Part shown: in pieces, positions 51,500 through 63,035 of the stretch
Numbering within the stretch: position 1 is the first letter of the stretch
Layout of the letters: each line of letters opens with the position of its first letter
Assembly (NCBI GenBank): GCA_036850595.1
Contig: CM072155.1
Coordinates: forward strand, 8,496,256-8,560,255
Origin: Rhyacichthys aspro
Taxonomy: Eukaryota; Chordata; Actinopteri; Gobiiformes; Rhyacichthyidae
DNA: 64,000 bases
Direction of reading: 5' to 3'
Made by a program: the position numbers and the translations under genes
The notes under the pieces: generated by a model
Told to the model about the DNA's origin: nothing
What the model saw: the letters and a program-made list of their open reading frames with translations, nothing else
Databases searched by the model: none

Positions 51500-54400
51500 G
51501 GCATGTACAATTTACACAATAAAAAGGTGCCATTACCTGTCACATACTGGCAGGATGCACAAAGCCTCTACAGAATAGCTCACAGCTGATTGTTTTATAG
51601 CACACAAAGACCATAAATATTGGCACATACATATTTGTTCATACAGTTTTTAATGGCAGAAGAATATGTACAGCAGTGATTGTGAACACTTGACCACTGA
51701 AAATTTGTAATCACTTCCATGAGACCAACATGTACTGTGCAAACGTACCTTGTTTCAACCGCTCTGAGCCTTGAAAATCTCCCGTTCAGCAGCTGTTGCC
51801 TTTAGTTCCAGGAGCTTTTCGATTATCAATTCACAATTCAAAAAAGTAATTGACTAACCCCTCCATATGTCAAACTTCTGCTGCATTTAACAACTGACTA
51901 ATGACTATTTCAAAGTGTGCAACCCGCCCTCCCACTACAGCTGCTTCCTCCAGGCTCTTACTGTAAATACAAATTAGCTTTTTAAAAAGCTCGCTTGGTT
52001 AAATAGAGGTTAAATATCCTCAACAGGTTTTACAGCGGCAGAGTATTAGTGTGGGGTGTATTACACAGAGAATTGAGGAAATCCACTTGATCATTATTCA
52101 TTTGGTTATTATGGGGTTTGCATCAGGTGAGTGATTGGCCAGCTGACTCCATTTATCAGCACTGTGCTCTCACTGTAGCTGAGTAATCATGAGGTAACCT
52201 GCGTACAGACTGGGCAATGCACCTGCTACTCACAATGAAGTCCCTGTTTTTAGAAGCAATAGTTGTTTGTCCAGCTGTCATCAGTCACATTTTCAAGCCA
52301 TCCACTTTGTAAAGACCGTGCAGGCCGTTCAACATTTTATTCATCTATTTCTTGTTGTTTTTTGGTTTAACTGCTCAAATCTCTGCAGCATTGCCCTAAT
52401 AGTTTCTTGAAACAGGTGTCTTTTCAAACATATAACACTTAAAACTTACCCTTTCTAACACTATATTCTCTTGGCTTCTCTCTGACCGCTCCTGGGAGCA
52501 GAGCAGTGGAGGTTACAGAGTGGTGTCCTCGCCCGGGGGCAGAACAGACTCCGAAAACGGGCAAAGATGTTGCTGTAGCTCCCACTCGCATCGCTGGTGT
52601 AGTTACTGAGCCTCTAACATCTGTTTTGACTATCACCTGGAAGCATACTGTATGTGCTTTCTGTGGAAGAACACAGATCGGTGTTAGAAATGTACAGTTT
52701 TAGCTACGATCACATCACACAATATATGGACTGTCATCGTAGGGAACAATGTGGTTTTACTTGATCTGGGAAACCTTATAAAATGTGACTCATGTAAGAT
52801 TCATTTGATGAGCTCCGGTTAAGTTTAAAATAGCTAATTCTCATTCTGGGCCCTTGGGGTTTTAGAGTACAACGAGACCCGGGTATTTGGAGAAAAAGAA
52901 GAGATAGAGAGGCTCAAAAATACACCGCTCCCAAGAGAAATAAAAGATTCAAACTCGGGCCAAAAACAGACCACACACACAAACAGTGTATATACCTACA
53001 GCACCGCACACACACACATTTATACAAACAAATAAAACTGTCAAATCACACCACAGCAGAAAGCACTCCATGTTAGGCAGATGAGATGAAGACTAGAAAC
53101 TTCTGCGGGGAGTTTAGCTACTTATTTAGAGGAGAAGGAGACGGAGAGGCTCCACGGAGGAGGAGACAGACAAGCAGAGAGCTCATTAAACTCAATGTGA
53201 AGGCCGGCAAAAGACAGTCTGGGGAGGTGTTGTGGTTGAAAAAAGCCTGTATGTACCAACTGTCAGGTATCACGGCTCAGGTAACTGTTGATAAGGACTG
53301 CAGAGGAATGAATGCATATGTGTTGTTATTGGAGGGAAGGATACAGAATTTCTCCAGTGTATCAGCTATTATGTTGTGTCCTGGAGTAGTATGTACTCAC
53401 TACTAAGAAATCAACAAAAGCCCGCTTTTCTCATCCACAGCTACCACCACATACATCATTGATTTCCCATAACACTGAGCTGTCCCATTTATGCTCGAGG
53501 CGTTTCAGTTCATCTCACCTCTGTAACACCTCGGTTACTACACCCCCATGTGGACGGAGACCACTTCATACCACTCAGGCTGTTAGGACAAGAGAATCAG
53601 GTATATCCTGGAATTAAAAGTGATTATTAAAGGGGTTAATTAAACACAGAACCATGAATATCAAAGAATTTTATACCTGAGTACCACAATATATTTTGGC
53701 ACTACACGATCAAGATTAATCTGCTAACTTTAAGATACCAATAGAAAGCAACACCTTGGTAGATATTAGCTCATATTTCAAAGCATAATACGTTTAAAAA
53801 ATAATAATTTAATCTTTTATTCTTATTTATGTCCATCTAGACTAGGCCACAATTTAGAACAACAGAGTGGCATAGAAGCTAAGAGAGAAGACAAGAGGTA
53901 TGATGGTTCATTTAATTATTGGGTTCAGTGTAATGCCTTTGCTTAAGGGTCACCACCAAATAAACCAATTATTCTTCCTCTATCTGTCCTTTCCTGCATA
54001 TGTTCTCCTTTGCCTCCCTGTATTTCCCCATATCCTACTCTCCAGTTGTGTGTCCTTCTTACTGGTCACATCACGCCCACCACAGCTACTTTGTACCTGC
54101 TGCATTATTCCTTTGTCTTCCTAACTGTGCGTGTGAATGTGCACGAGGCTGGGCCGGAGGTTAACTGTTAGGGCCTCCTCACAGGAGCAGAGTCAGTGAA
54201 CTGGCGGTCATGGACCATTAGTCACAAGCCAACTGAGATATTAACCTCCATCAGCATCTCTTACTCCTCTAAGACATGCACTTGGGCCTGTGCACCGATC
54301 CATTTCTAAATGAGATAAATATGACTCACTCAATTATGCTTGTCAGACATAATATTTTGTGATTCTTTGTTAGTGAGCAGAGACAATATGTTTGGGCCAA

Positions 54401-56560
54401 TATGCTGTTCAGTGGACGGCCCCATTTTTCTCACCTTTTCTTCTTTCTTTTTTTTCTTTCTCCTTTAGACCTCTCTCTGGATGATTCACACTCAGTACAT
54501 ACCTGTGAAGGGCACTTGAGTGAGACGTTTCCTCAAAGCTGCTTGAACCCCCAGGCTCCATCATATCATTATGCAATCTGTGACATAAAAAAGACCTTAA
54601 TAAGGTACATACAAAGGCAAAATGGAGTGTCACTTCCAATCATGTGAAGTCCAGAGGACACTCTACAGGGACACATCCTTTTGGTTGATGAATGAAGGAC
54701 TACGGCTGTATGTCAAACTGTATTACTTTTGGTTTGGTATGAAATCTATCTCTAACCTAAATATGTGCATTTAAACATAATACTTGAACAATGATAGCCT
54801 ATAGCAGTACGAAAAGACAAAAAGAATACAACTGGAGAGGAGTCGGAAGAAAGTGCCAAGAATAATTGGAGGCAACAAGCCAATTTCCAATAGAATCCAT
54901 TGAAATCTGTCCATTAGTTTTAGGCGAACAAGCAAAATAACTGTTTAAAGGCACTATGTAAAAGTAGTGTCTTTAGCTTAGCTTTTATTTTAGTTTACTT
55001 TTATTCATATTCACTTTGGTAAAAATGTTACTAAGGTCTGTGAACTCTGGGACCTCAATGGTGCGTATGGCGATGGCTACAACAGTGAAAAAAATCTTAA
55101 GACTTGCATTGACTGTAGCAGGATGGATGCCACACTAAACAACATGGACCTCCTCTACATGCTGTAACAGAGCATCAGGGAGTGGTCAGTAGATTAATCC
55201 GGGGCAGAATTGAGCACCACCCACTGCAGTGAGGCTGTATAACATTTCCTCTTATGAAGAAGAGAATAGTGCAAAGAATTTACCTTCTAAACTAACAAAT
55301 GGTTCACTATTGGCTTTTTAGTAATAATTCATACTAATTAGCGGCTTGCAAAATGGTGAAGTCATAATAAGCTTGACCTGCTCAGCCTTGTATCTTAAAG
55401 CCAGGTCACTGACATTTTAATGTTGCTGTGATTTTATCAACATTAACAGTCAGAAGTTATGAATAGCCTGTTTATCGCCAAATAAAAATAGACTTACTGT
55501 AAAGTGGTACCAAAATTCTGGTAATCTCAGATCTCATGAACCGAATGACCTTTTAGGACTGGACCAGCCACAGTGATTTTGAGTAGGCAGCCAGTGATGT
55601 CCCACTCTAAATCAGGCCTTTGGCAGGGAGACGGAGGACTGCAGAGATGGAGAGGGAACAAAAGGGGTCAGGTAGGGGATGAAGAGAAATAAGGCAGGAA
55701 AGCAATGATAAGAGGGACTGTTGTCGAGAGGAGGGACATGCTGACAGATTGCTATGAAAGAAAAAATGGCAGCACACAAAAGAACTTGGTCAAATTTGAA
55801 AACAATTCAGGAATGGTGAGGAACAGACAGAAGGTAGAGACAAATGAAAGATACAAATTTGGCAGATGGTTAGAAAAAAAAGGAATAATAAAGAGAGAGA
55901 ATGAGCACAGGCGACAGAGATACTCAAATGACAAAACCCGTAGTGTTTATGTCAGTCTGTTGGCAAATGACAAGTCACAAATAACATCATCTCAGAATGC
56001 AGACTTAGGAAAAGGAATAAGGAAAGGTGGAGAGATGGTGAGATTTTAATAAAGGTCAAACAGTCAGGGGACACAAAGATGTCAGACAGAGGGATATACC
56101 ACAATTCAGTAGATGAACAGAGAGAGGAAAAGTAAAGTGGAGCAAATATACAAAGAAATACAAGAGGTGACAGAGATTATGGTTGAATAGCTGAAATTAA
56201 TACTATATAATTAATTATCTCAACAATGGCAACTATTCGATATACCAGTTTACCAAGTATCCTTACATAGGCTTAGGTGTTCTCATGTGTGGCCTTTCCC
56301 ACATTTCTCCAGGTCATAAGAATGTATTTCTAACATTAAAAAAACCACAAAGGGCATACTTAACACAGGTATAACGTCGTGGCTTCCCTTGAAACTAGAT
56401 GAAACGAAATTTTGCCTCTATTTCGCACACACTGACCTAAACAAACTTCCGGTGCAGGTTTAAAAGGAGTAATCAGCTCGGATTATTTTATCTTTTATCG
56501 CCCTCTTGTGGCTATGACAAGAAATGCATTGGTCCTCAGTATCGCGTCTCTGTTCAATTT
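51500..56560. other. Intergenic, right part of the gene-poor interval, upstream of b9d1
   Basis: No recognised exon. It contains the LINE fragment at 55118, polypyrimidine tracts near 54420-54470 and an unusually purine-rich plus strand at about 55600-56150 that keeps a long frame open by composition. The last 150 bp before 56600 include CCTCGCAAGTTGCC-type GC-richer sequence belonging to the b9d1 promoter. Confidence 0.45.
55118..55245 (+). mobile_element. LINE 3'-end fragment, copy 3
   Basis: GCAGGATGGATGCCACACTA then AACAACATGGACC matches the fragments at 20090 and 38727 over about 40 bp and then diverges. A decayed 3' piece with no open frame. Confidence 0.5.
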
Positions 56561-56594
56561 GGACCTCGCAAGTTGCCGTAGTGAGGAAGCAAGC

Positions 56595-56608
56595 GTCGCC
56601 CTAGCAAC
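56595..56608 (+). promoter_or_regulatory. b9d1: X-box (RFX binding site) in the b9d1 promoter
   Basis: GTCGCCCTAGCAAC is a near-symmetric imperfect inverted repeat (GTYGCC, two-base spacer, RGCAAC) fitting the RFX X-box consensus GTTGCC-NN-GGCAAC. It ends 112 bp upstream of the b9d1 ATG, the usual distance for ciliary genes. RFX factors driving ciliary genes, including B9 and transition-zone genes, is established. That this site is used here is inference from motif and position. Confidence 0.75.
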
Positions 56609-56719
56609 GGAGAGGAGTTTGCTCAGTGAACAGAACAGGCATTTTCTAATTCTTTAAACTGGCCGATTAAATGGTTAAAATCAAGAGCCTAGGACATTCT
56701 GTTTTGAACTAAAGCCAGG

Positions 56720-58040
56720 ATGGCTACAGCTAACCCCTCCGTGTTTCTCGTCACGGTAAACGGACAAATTGAAGGAGCAAATGTGAGTTGTTTCTTAGTT
56801 AGCTTAGCAAAGCCTCGGTTTGAGCTAGCATTAGTTCGTCTAAGCAACGATTAGTAAATTATGATTTTTAAGCACTAACTGTGTTAACAGTTTATTGTAT
56901 TCTAGTTTCCAGAGTATGACAATTTGTACTGCAAATACTGTTATGTCTACGGGCACGACTGGACTCCAACCTCGGTGAGTAGTTTCCGAAATACGCAAAG
57001 AAAATACTAATCTCCGTACGTTGAGACTTGTTAAATTGCAAACGGTGTGAATTTCTTAATCAACATGCCTTTGTTCGGACTGCTTCGCTCTAGGGTCTAG
57101 AAGAGGGCATCACCCAAATTACCTGCAAAGGCAGTCAGTCCTCTAATAAATTAATATGGAACTTTCCACTAGAAACAACATTTAAAACTACAAGCCCGAG
57201 TGGATGTAAGTATTAAACATAAACTTTAAGTTGCACATCACTGGTCGCGATTGTACTTTATATAATGTTATAAATGTTTAAAATTTAAATGACTGGTCTG
57301 TTTTTACAGGGCCTCAGCTTGTAGTGAGTGTGTATGGTCCAGACGTGTTTGGCAATGACGTGGTCAGGGGCTACGGGGCAACACATATTCCTATTACACC
57401 TGGACAGTCAGTACTTTGTGTGTTATTAAATGTAAGACAACAATAAAGTTAATTTTTTAAATAATTTAACAAGAATGTTTTTTTAACAGGCATTCAAGAA
57501 CTATTCCCATGTTTGTTCCCGAGCCCACATGGAGACTCCAGAAATTTACCAGGTTGGAAAACATTTTTTTTTTTTTATCTTTTCTGGCATCTTGAATAGA
57601 GCTGATGCTTGCTCAGTTTTTTGAGCCTTACCAAACATTTAGCACTGCTCTATGTGACCTTGTGTTTTTCAGTGCTTGATCACAGCTGATGCATCTTAAA
57701 ATGACATAAGACAATTTCTCTCTTTCTCTTTTTGCAGCTGGCTTTTAGGACGGAGGCCAGAGTACACTGACCCTAAAGTTGTAGCTCAGGGGGAAGGCAG
57801 AGGAGGTCAGATTGTTAGAAACTGAATATCTTACAATTGCACTATAGCACTTCTGTTGCATATTTGTGTCTTGCCACTGACATTTGTCTGTTTAATTGAT
57901 ATTTTACAGTGACGCGTGTCCGCTCCCAAGGTTTTGTCACCGTCTCGTTTCACATAATGACTAAAGACATGAAGAAACTGGGCTATGATACCGGGCCTTC
58001 CAACACACAGCCATACTCATCAGACTGGTCAGCTGACTGA
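56720..58040 (+). CDS. b9d1: B9 domain-containing protein 1, complete, seven coding exons
   Basis: B9D1 is a subunit of the tectonic/MKS complex at the ciliary transition zone, where it helps gate membrane-protein entry into the cilium; human mutations cause Joubert/Meckel-type ciliopathies. Coding exons: 56720-56782, 56906-56974, 57094-57205, 57310-57406, 57490-57552, 57738-57805, 57910-58040. All introns are GT-AG and phases agree, giving 603 bases (200 residues plus stop), close to the human protein of 204. The start MATANPSVFLVTVNGQ and blocks FPEYDNLYCKYCYVYG, SVYGPDVFGNDVVRGYGA, RRPEYTDPKVVAQGEGRG and VTRVRSQGFVTVSFH match B9D1 nearly residue for residue. The B9 domain fills most of the length. 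The ATG at 56720 matches the family start. Introns are only 83-185 bp. The C-terminal tail (QPYSSDWSAD) differs from mammals. No frameshift or missing exon is seen. Confidence 0.95.
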
Positions 58041-58277
58041 TGCCTAAAATACACAAGTTGTAAAGCTTTTATCAGGTTTTCCCTTGTGGATACATCATCA
58101 CCAACAAATGTTTTTGCAAAATGCATTCCTTACCGTCTTAATATTTATGGATACTAATAATGCAAGTACTGTCAGCAATAACGTTTACTTTTTACTGTGT
58201 AGAAATACATGATTTTAATAGATGTTGATACCATCATTTTTATAAACATTTGTATCCTTCACATTTTTACTTTTTTA

Positions 58278-58283
58278 AATAAA
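58278..58283 (+). terminator. b9d1: b9d1 poly(A) signal
   Basis: AATAAA on the plus strand, 238 bases after the b9d1 stop codon, followed by a GTGG/TGTTT-type stretch. It is the first canonical hexamer downstream and predicts a short 3' UTR. Confidence 0.7.
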
Positions 58284-58393
58284 TGTGGATCACCATAGCA
58301 CTGTTTCATTTTATGCACCGCAGTTTAAACTGATTTTTACATTTAAGTATAATGTGGAAAAAACACACAAAGTTTACAGAACTTAATACACAT

Positions 58394-58399
58394 TTTATT
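58394..58399 (-). terminator. epn2: Candidate distal epsin poly(A) signal
   Basis: AATAAA on the minus strand (TTTATT on plus). It is the last canonical hexamer before the b9d1 3' end and about 110 bp from the b9d1 signal. Another minus-strand AATAAA lies near 58660, so more proximal ends are possible. Confidence 0.45.
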
Positions 58400-61158
58400 T
58401 TGAACCACTGCAGCTACATCCAACAGAGTGCGGCCTGCTGCGTTTGTTTAGATGCCGGTAAAATACCACGGTGACTTTTCCTACAAAATCCCATTACACA
58501 GAATAATAAGGTATACAGAAGAACCGTATGTTACAATAGTACAAATGATAAATTATATTATACAGTTTTAATGCCAAAGGGGTAGAGCATGTATCCAATA
58601 AAAAAAAGCAGCCTGCTCCCAGTACTACAGTATGAGACGGGTAAATAGACAAAGACGCAGTTTATTTACGATTATAAAGTTTATAATGTCAGTTAGTCCT
58701 CTTGGTAAAAGCATAGTGAATACAGAGGAGCTCACTACACACAGGCCACATTTTCACTGCACCAAAGTTTGCAACAACTGGGAAACATCTGCCCCATTTA
58801 GTGTTCCTGACATTGCTTTAACAGTTTTGGAGTGTTTGTATTTTTTTTTTTTTGACACATTTAAAAAAGGCATAGCTTCCCGTCACTACAGGAGTAAAAT
58901 TAAAGGTCAGGGCACAGTAGGGTCAGTGAAAAGGTGACATGTCTTAGCGAGAGTGCCTGTGGATTTTAGAATTCAACAATAAGTCTCCATATTTTTTTTA
59001 TTTTTTTTACATATTCCCAATTTTTGCATAAGTTTGAGATATCATATTTGCTGGTTAAAATTATGGTTAAAATCATTAGCATTATCATTCAGAAAGGAAA
59101 AAAAATCATACACACTGCCCCTCCTTTTGCCTGAGAGAAATTGTAGTCTGCGCTTGAAATAACAGAGGGTTGTGGAGTAGTTATACCACGGCAGACCAGG
59201 AGGGTGCACCAACTCACACCAAAAAAAAGAAAAAAACCCAACCCTTTTGACTGTAATAGTATAAATATTGGCAATGATAACAGGTAAAAACAAGTAAAAT
59301 GAGCTACCAGGAGGGTTTTTTACGCAAAAAGCAATTCCTCATCGTTAGCATTACCCTAGTTTTCTTCAGCAGCGAGAGGAGACATAGACATTGCTGTCAG
59401 TAAGTGTTCTGTTATTTTGCTAACTGTAACATTTAGATATACAAATTGTAAAATAACTCTGAAGAATAAAATTTTCATAAATGAGTCTCTGATACCATGA
59501 GCATCTACAGTATTAACAAAGTTGTCAGTGAGGGGTGACCCTACTGTTTAAAATTCCTCAGAAATAACAATTGCTATGACTTTGGTAACAGTTCTTCTAA
59601 AAAAAAAAAAAAAATACTACTTACTCTCAGGGTATAAAACTAGAATGGTAGAAAACAGGAAAAAACTAAAAGATGACAAATGGTTTAGCTAGTACAAGCT
59701 CCAAATTGTAGGCTTCTCTATGAGTAAATAAGGATTAACTCATGATCTGGGTGTTTACATTACATGTCTTGACGTTGATTGCTGCGGGATACCTGGCGCT
59801 ATCAATAGACCAGTTCGGAAACAACCCTTTGAGCGGCTGTGTGTTTGTCCACGAGATAATGTTCTTGTACATGGATAAGCCGAAGTAAATCCACTCAGAG
59901 GTAAACTCTTGTCAGTGGCTGGCATGCCCTTTAAACCCAGAGCTTTCAGTGCAACATTGCCACGTCTCTGATATATGGTTGCGCGCAGAGTTAAGGCGTA
60001 CGTTGATGCCCTTAGTCTCACTTGCTGCAAGCGTGCACAATCAGAAATTGACTGAGTATTTTCGGAGTGAGGAAAAAAAGCACATTTGGAAAGTGAATGC
60101 ACTGCCATCTCTTCCCTTTGACCCTACAAAGAAATAAAGACAAAATAGTATTGTGTTGCTTTGCTGAATCTGTAAAATTCACAAAGCAAAATACTGATGC
60201 AATTAGAGTTCATGACTTTTCTCTGAACACACAATGAGATACATGTATTGACAATACATCCAAATGTAGCGGTTAGTTACTGACCGTGAACACAACTGTG
60301 TACGTATACAGACGCGCGCTAGAAGAGGGGTTTTATCTCCTTTGATTAGTGTTCATAATAAATCTTGTGACCTCTAGGGGTCAGAGTTCATGTAGAGGAT
60401 CTGGAAAAGGTCCAAAAAAAAGTCCAAGATGATGGGAGTGACTGAGTAAGAGTAGTGACTGTGGTACCTAGAGACAAAACAATCTGCTTTGTCATTGTTG
60501 TGCAGCAGCTAGCCTCCCTACCTCAACTAAGGTGTATTGGTGAGCCCAACAGTCGCGGAAGAAAAGGAAAAGAACATTTGTGCAACATCCCTGCTTAGTA
60601 AAACACACACAAAATATAAACACATCTGGCCATGTCTGTCATCGTCATTCCAGTGAGAGCTGTAAACCCACTGGAATATCCACAGTGTAAAAGAACTGAT
60701 GTGTGTACACCAGCTGATGGGGCTTATCAAAGGTTAGCTCTAGTGAAGAGATCAGATCCTGGCGTTAGTATAGTCACACTCTTCAATCACTCCCCACAGA
60801 GGAAGAAAGGAGCAGCACACAGGGAAGGGAGGGGACGAGAAGTCAGGCAGTAAGAGGAGCTACTGAATCCTGTCCTGCCTCTGTGGAAAGACTGTAAACA
60901 CCCTACTGCTCTGGAAGTCTACAAAAACATTTGTGGCCATTATCATGATCACATAGGAGTAGGCAGCTTGAAGCATTAAAGAGAAAAAAGTACAGTAGAA
61001 GGTGCCACGCTGAACATCAACCTGGCTTGTTAGTTATAAAGGGATACATGGGATAAGACATCTCCTTGTTCATTTTGAAGCTTTGTGTGGAGCATAAGTG
61101 GAAGAGAAAGAGAGAAAGGAGGGGTTACTGTGGGGCTCCTAATCCCCTCGTCATCCCC
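58400..61158 (-). other. epn2: Presumed long 3' UTR of the epsin gene
   Basis: No exon of either strand is recognisable between the epsin stop codon at 61159 and the convergent b9d1 end. The region is AT-rich with poly-T and poly-A runs (about 58841-58852 and 59599-59613). Given the last exon and the position of the minus-strand poly(A) signals, most of it is probably 3' UTR, up to about 2.8 kb. The exact end is inferred, and part may be intergenic. Confidence 0.45.
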
Positions 61159-63035
61159 TCACAAAAGGAAGGGGTTGGTGGTTCCGGCTGGCTGTGTCCC
61201 AGCCTGGGGGGGCATGCTCAACAGAGGCTGGGGCATTGACATGGAGGCCGGGATGCCTGCGCTCATGCCCACAGTCGTTCCCCCTCCAACTGGGCCCACA
61301 CCCATACCAGGCACCACACGGCCCATCGGGGTCATTCCCGGAAGTGGGACCACAGTGATGGGCTGTGCGGGCATGGGGGGCAGGGTCATAGGCTCACCCA
61401 TGGCTCCGAAACCAGAGGGCATGGGGCTGAGGCGCATCTGATTGAGTGTAGGGGGCACAGGCTGGCTCACTTGGAATGGGTTGGCCTGAGCAGCTGGAGC
61501 TGGAGCAGAGCCACCTGGAAAAACACAAAAAGGATAGAAGTGGAATTGTTTGATCAATATTTATTGATACAGGCATTTTAAATTACAGTGAGCCCTCGTT
61601 TATCGCGGGGGTTACGTTCTAAAAATAACCCGCGATAGGCAAAATCCGCAAAGTAGTCAGCTTTATTTTTTACAATTATTATATGTTTTAAGGCTGTAAA
61701 ACCCCTCACCACACACTTTATACACTTTTCTCAGACAGACATTAACATTTTCTCACATTTCTCTCTTGTTTAAACACTCTCAAAGTTCAAACCTTAGCAT
61801 CTTCCTCTGTCTTTTGGGTGCGACCGCAGGTGCCTTTGTCGGTGCAGAACGTTTCGTCGACATTGTGGGTTTTGTCGGGGAGAAAACTTACAAACATACA
61901 GCACTTCAGAGTCACACTGCTAGCGATCGAATATTTATGTAAATTTGGCCGACCGCATTCTGTACTGTACAGCAGACACGGCACGGAGGAGACTGATTGG
62001 CTAAAGGACTGTAGACCATTGTCAATCAGGACGCAGAACACAATGGGCGAGTTCTTCCTTAGCCAATCAGGACGCAGAACACAATGTACGTTCATACTCT
62101 GTAAAAAAAAAAAAAAGCAGGCAAAATTGCACTAAAAAAAATCTGCGAAACAGCGAGACCGCAAAAGGTGAACCGCGTTATAGTGAGGGACCACTGTATT
62201 CCAAATTCATACACAATTTGTACAAACCATATTATGCCTCATTCTGGGTACAGCAATTATTGAAAATATTTATTTGGTCTGTACTGAGAACATTCAGAAT
62301 GAATCCCGTTTGCAGATGAATCCAGTTCACAAAAGAGAAATGAGTCAGTAAAGACAGGTCTGGATCAATTAATCGACTCTTTAACAATGCACAAAGGGTG
62401 TGGCTGTCTTTTGTGCTCAGGTTTATTGTTTTAAAAAGAACTATCAAGATCACCTCCTTTCAACACTATTTTTACAGAAGCTGTAGAAAAAAACTTTCTT
62501 GGACATAAATACTAATGCAATATTTGTTTGACTGTATGTTAATTGTTTATTTCATTTATAGATATATATATATATATTGAATGAAACATATATAAATGTG
62601 TGTGTGGCATAAAGTTTGACGTATTTGCCCTATTTTACTTTATTTATTTTTTGTTTGGCCAAACTGACTTGGATCAATCTCGATGAAGCTGATGGAATTA
62701 GGACAGGTGTAAAGCTAACAGGTCAATGTAAAGTTCTTGTGTACTGTGACAAATGTATTTATCAGCATGTACTGCATGGGTGCTTGAATGCATCTCTCAT
62801 TGCCTACCTGCTGAAGCCAAGAAGGGGTTAACAACAGGTGCAGGCTGTGCTGGTTTGGTCACAAGAGAATCCAGATTGACCAAGGCAGCGTTTGGACCTA
62901 GGAAGGACTCTGGAGTCTTTCTTGTTGGGTTTATGCTGGTGGATGTGGAGGTGGGCAGTGGGTCAAAAAGGTCCAGGCTGCTGCTGCTTGCGAGGCTGGC
63001 TTGGGAGGGAATTGAGGATGGTATTCCTCCATCAC
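61159..63035 (-). CDS. epn2: Epsin (epsin-2 by neighbourhood), last two coding exons
   Basis: Epsins are endocytic adaptors that bind PtdIns(4,5)P2 through an N-terminal ENTH domain and recruit ubiquitinated cargo, AP-2, clathrin and EH-domain proteins. Only the C-terminal 193 residues are here: exons 62808-63035 and 61159-61514, joined in phase 1 (acceptor CCAG|GTGGC, donor GCAG|GTAGG). The first carries SLDLFDPLP, the epsin signature RKTPESFLGPNAALVNLDSL and an NPF motif. The second has ANPFQ, then LNQMRLSP, a Pro/Gly/Met-rich stretch and the terminal TNPFLL, the typical epsin end. The three NPF motifs bind EH domains of EPS15/intersectin. The ENTH, UIM and DPW regions lie right of the window. 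Family membership is secure. The epn2 assignment rests on its convergent position next to b9d1, as in human EPN2-B9D1; epn1 or epn3 is less likely. Confidence 0.9.
61586..62196. mobile_element. Tigger/pogo-like MITE in the last epsin intron
   Basis: The left end CAGTGAGCCCTCGTTTATCG and the inverted right end CAGTGGTCCCTCACTATAAC, each next to TA, give about 24-bp imperfect inverted repeats with a TA target duplication. Just inside the left end a hairpin is formed by ATCGCGGGGGTTA and TAACCCGCGAT. Two 23-bp direct copies containing CAATCAGGACGCAGAACACA sit at 62023-62045 and 62064-62086. The end sequence fits the pogo/Tigger branch of Tc1/mariner. The 611 bp contain no transposase I can recognise. 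Confidence 0.75.
62562..62577. repeat. (TA)n microsatellite
   Basis: About eight TA units in the last epsin intron. Confidence 0.75.

Noticed and set aside
53086..53406. 106-codon plus-strand frame
   Set aside because: It begins in purine-rich DNA, has no recognisable domain and no convincing splice sites. I could not distinguish it from a chance frame.
55705..56049. 114-codon plus-strand frame upstream of b9d1
   Set aside because: Highly purine-rich DNA (GA/AAG runs) keeps the frame open. The product is low-complexity Lys/Arg/Asn-rich with no recognisable domain or splice context.
61085..61441. 118-codon plus-strand Gly/Pro-rich frame
   Set aside because: It is antisense to the Pro/Gly/Met-rich last exon of the epsin gene, which ends in the diagnostic NPFLL.
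61787..62095. 102-codon minus-strand frame inside the epsin intron
   Set aside because: It lies wholly within the Tigger/pogo-like MITE and shows no transposase motif I can identify.
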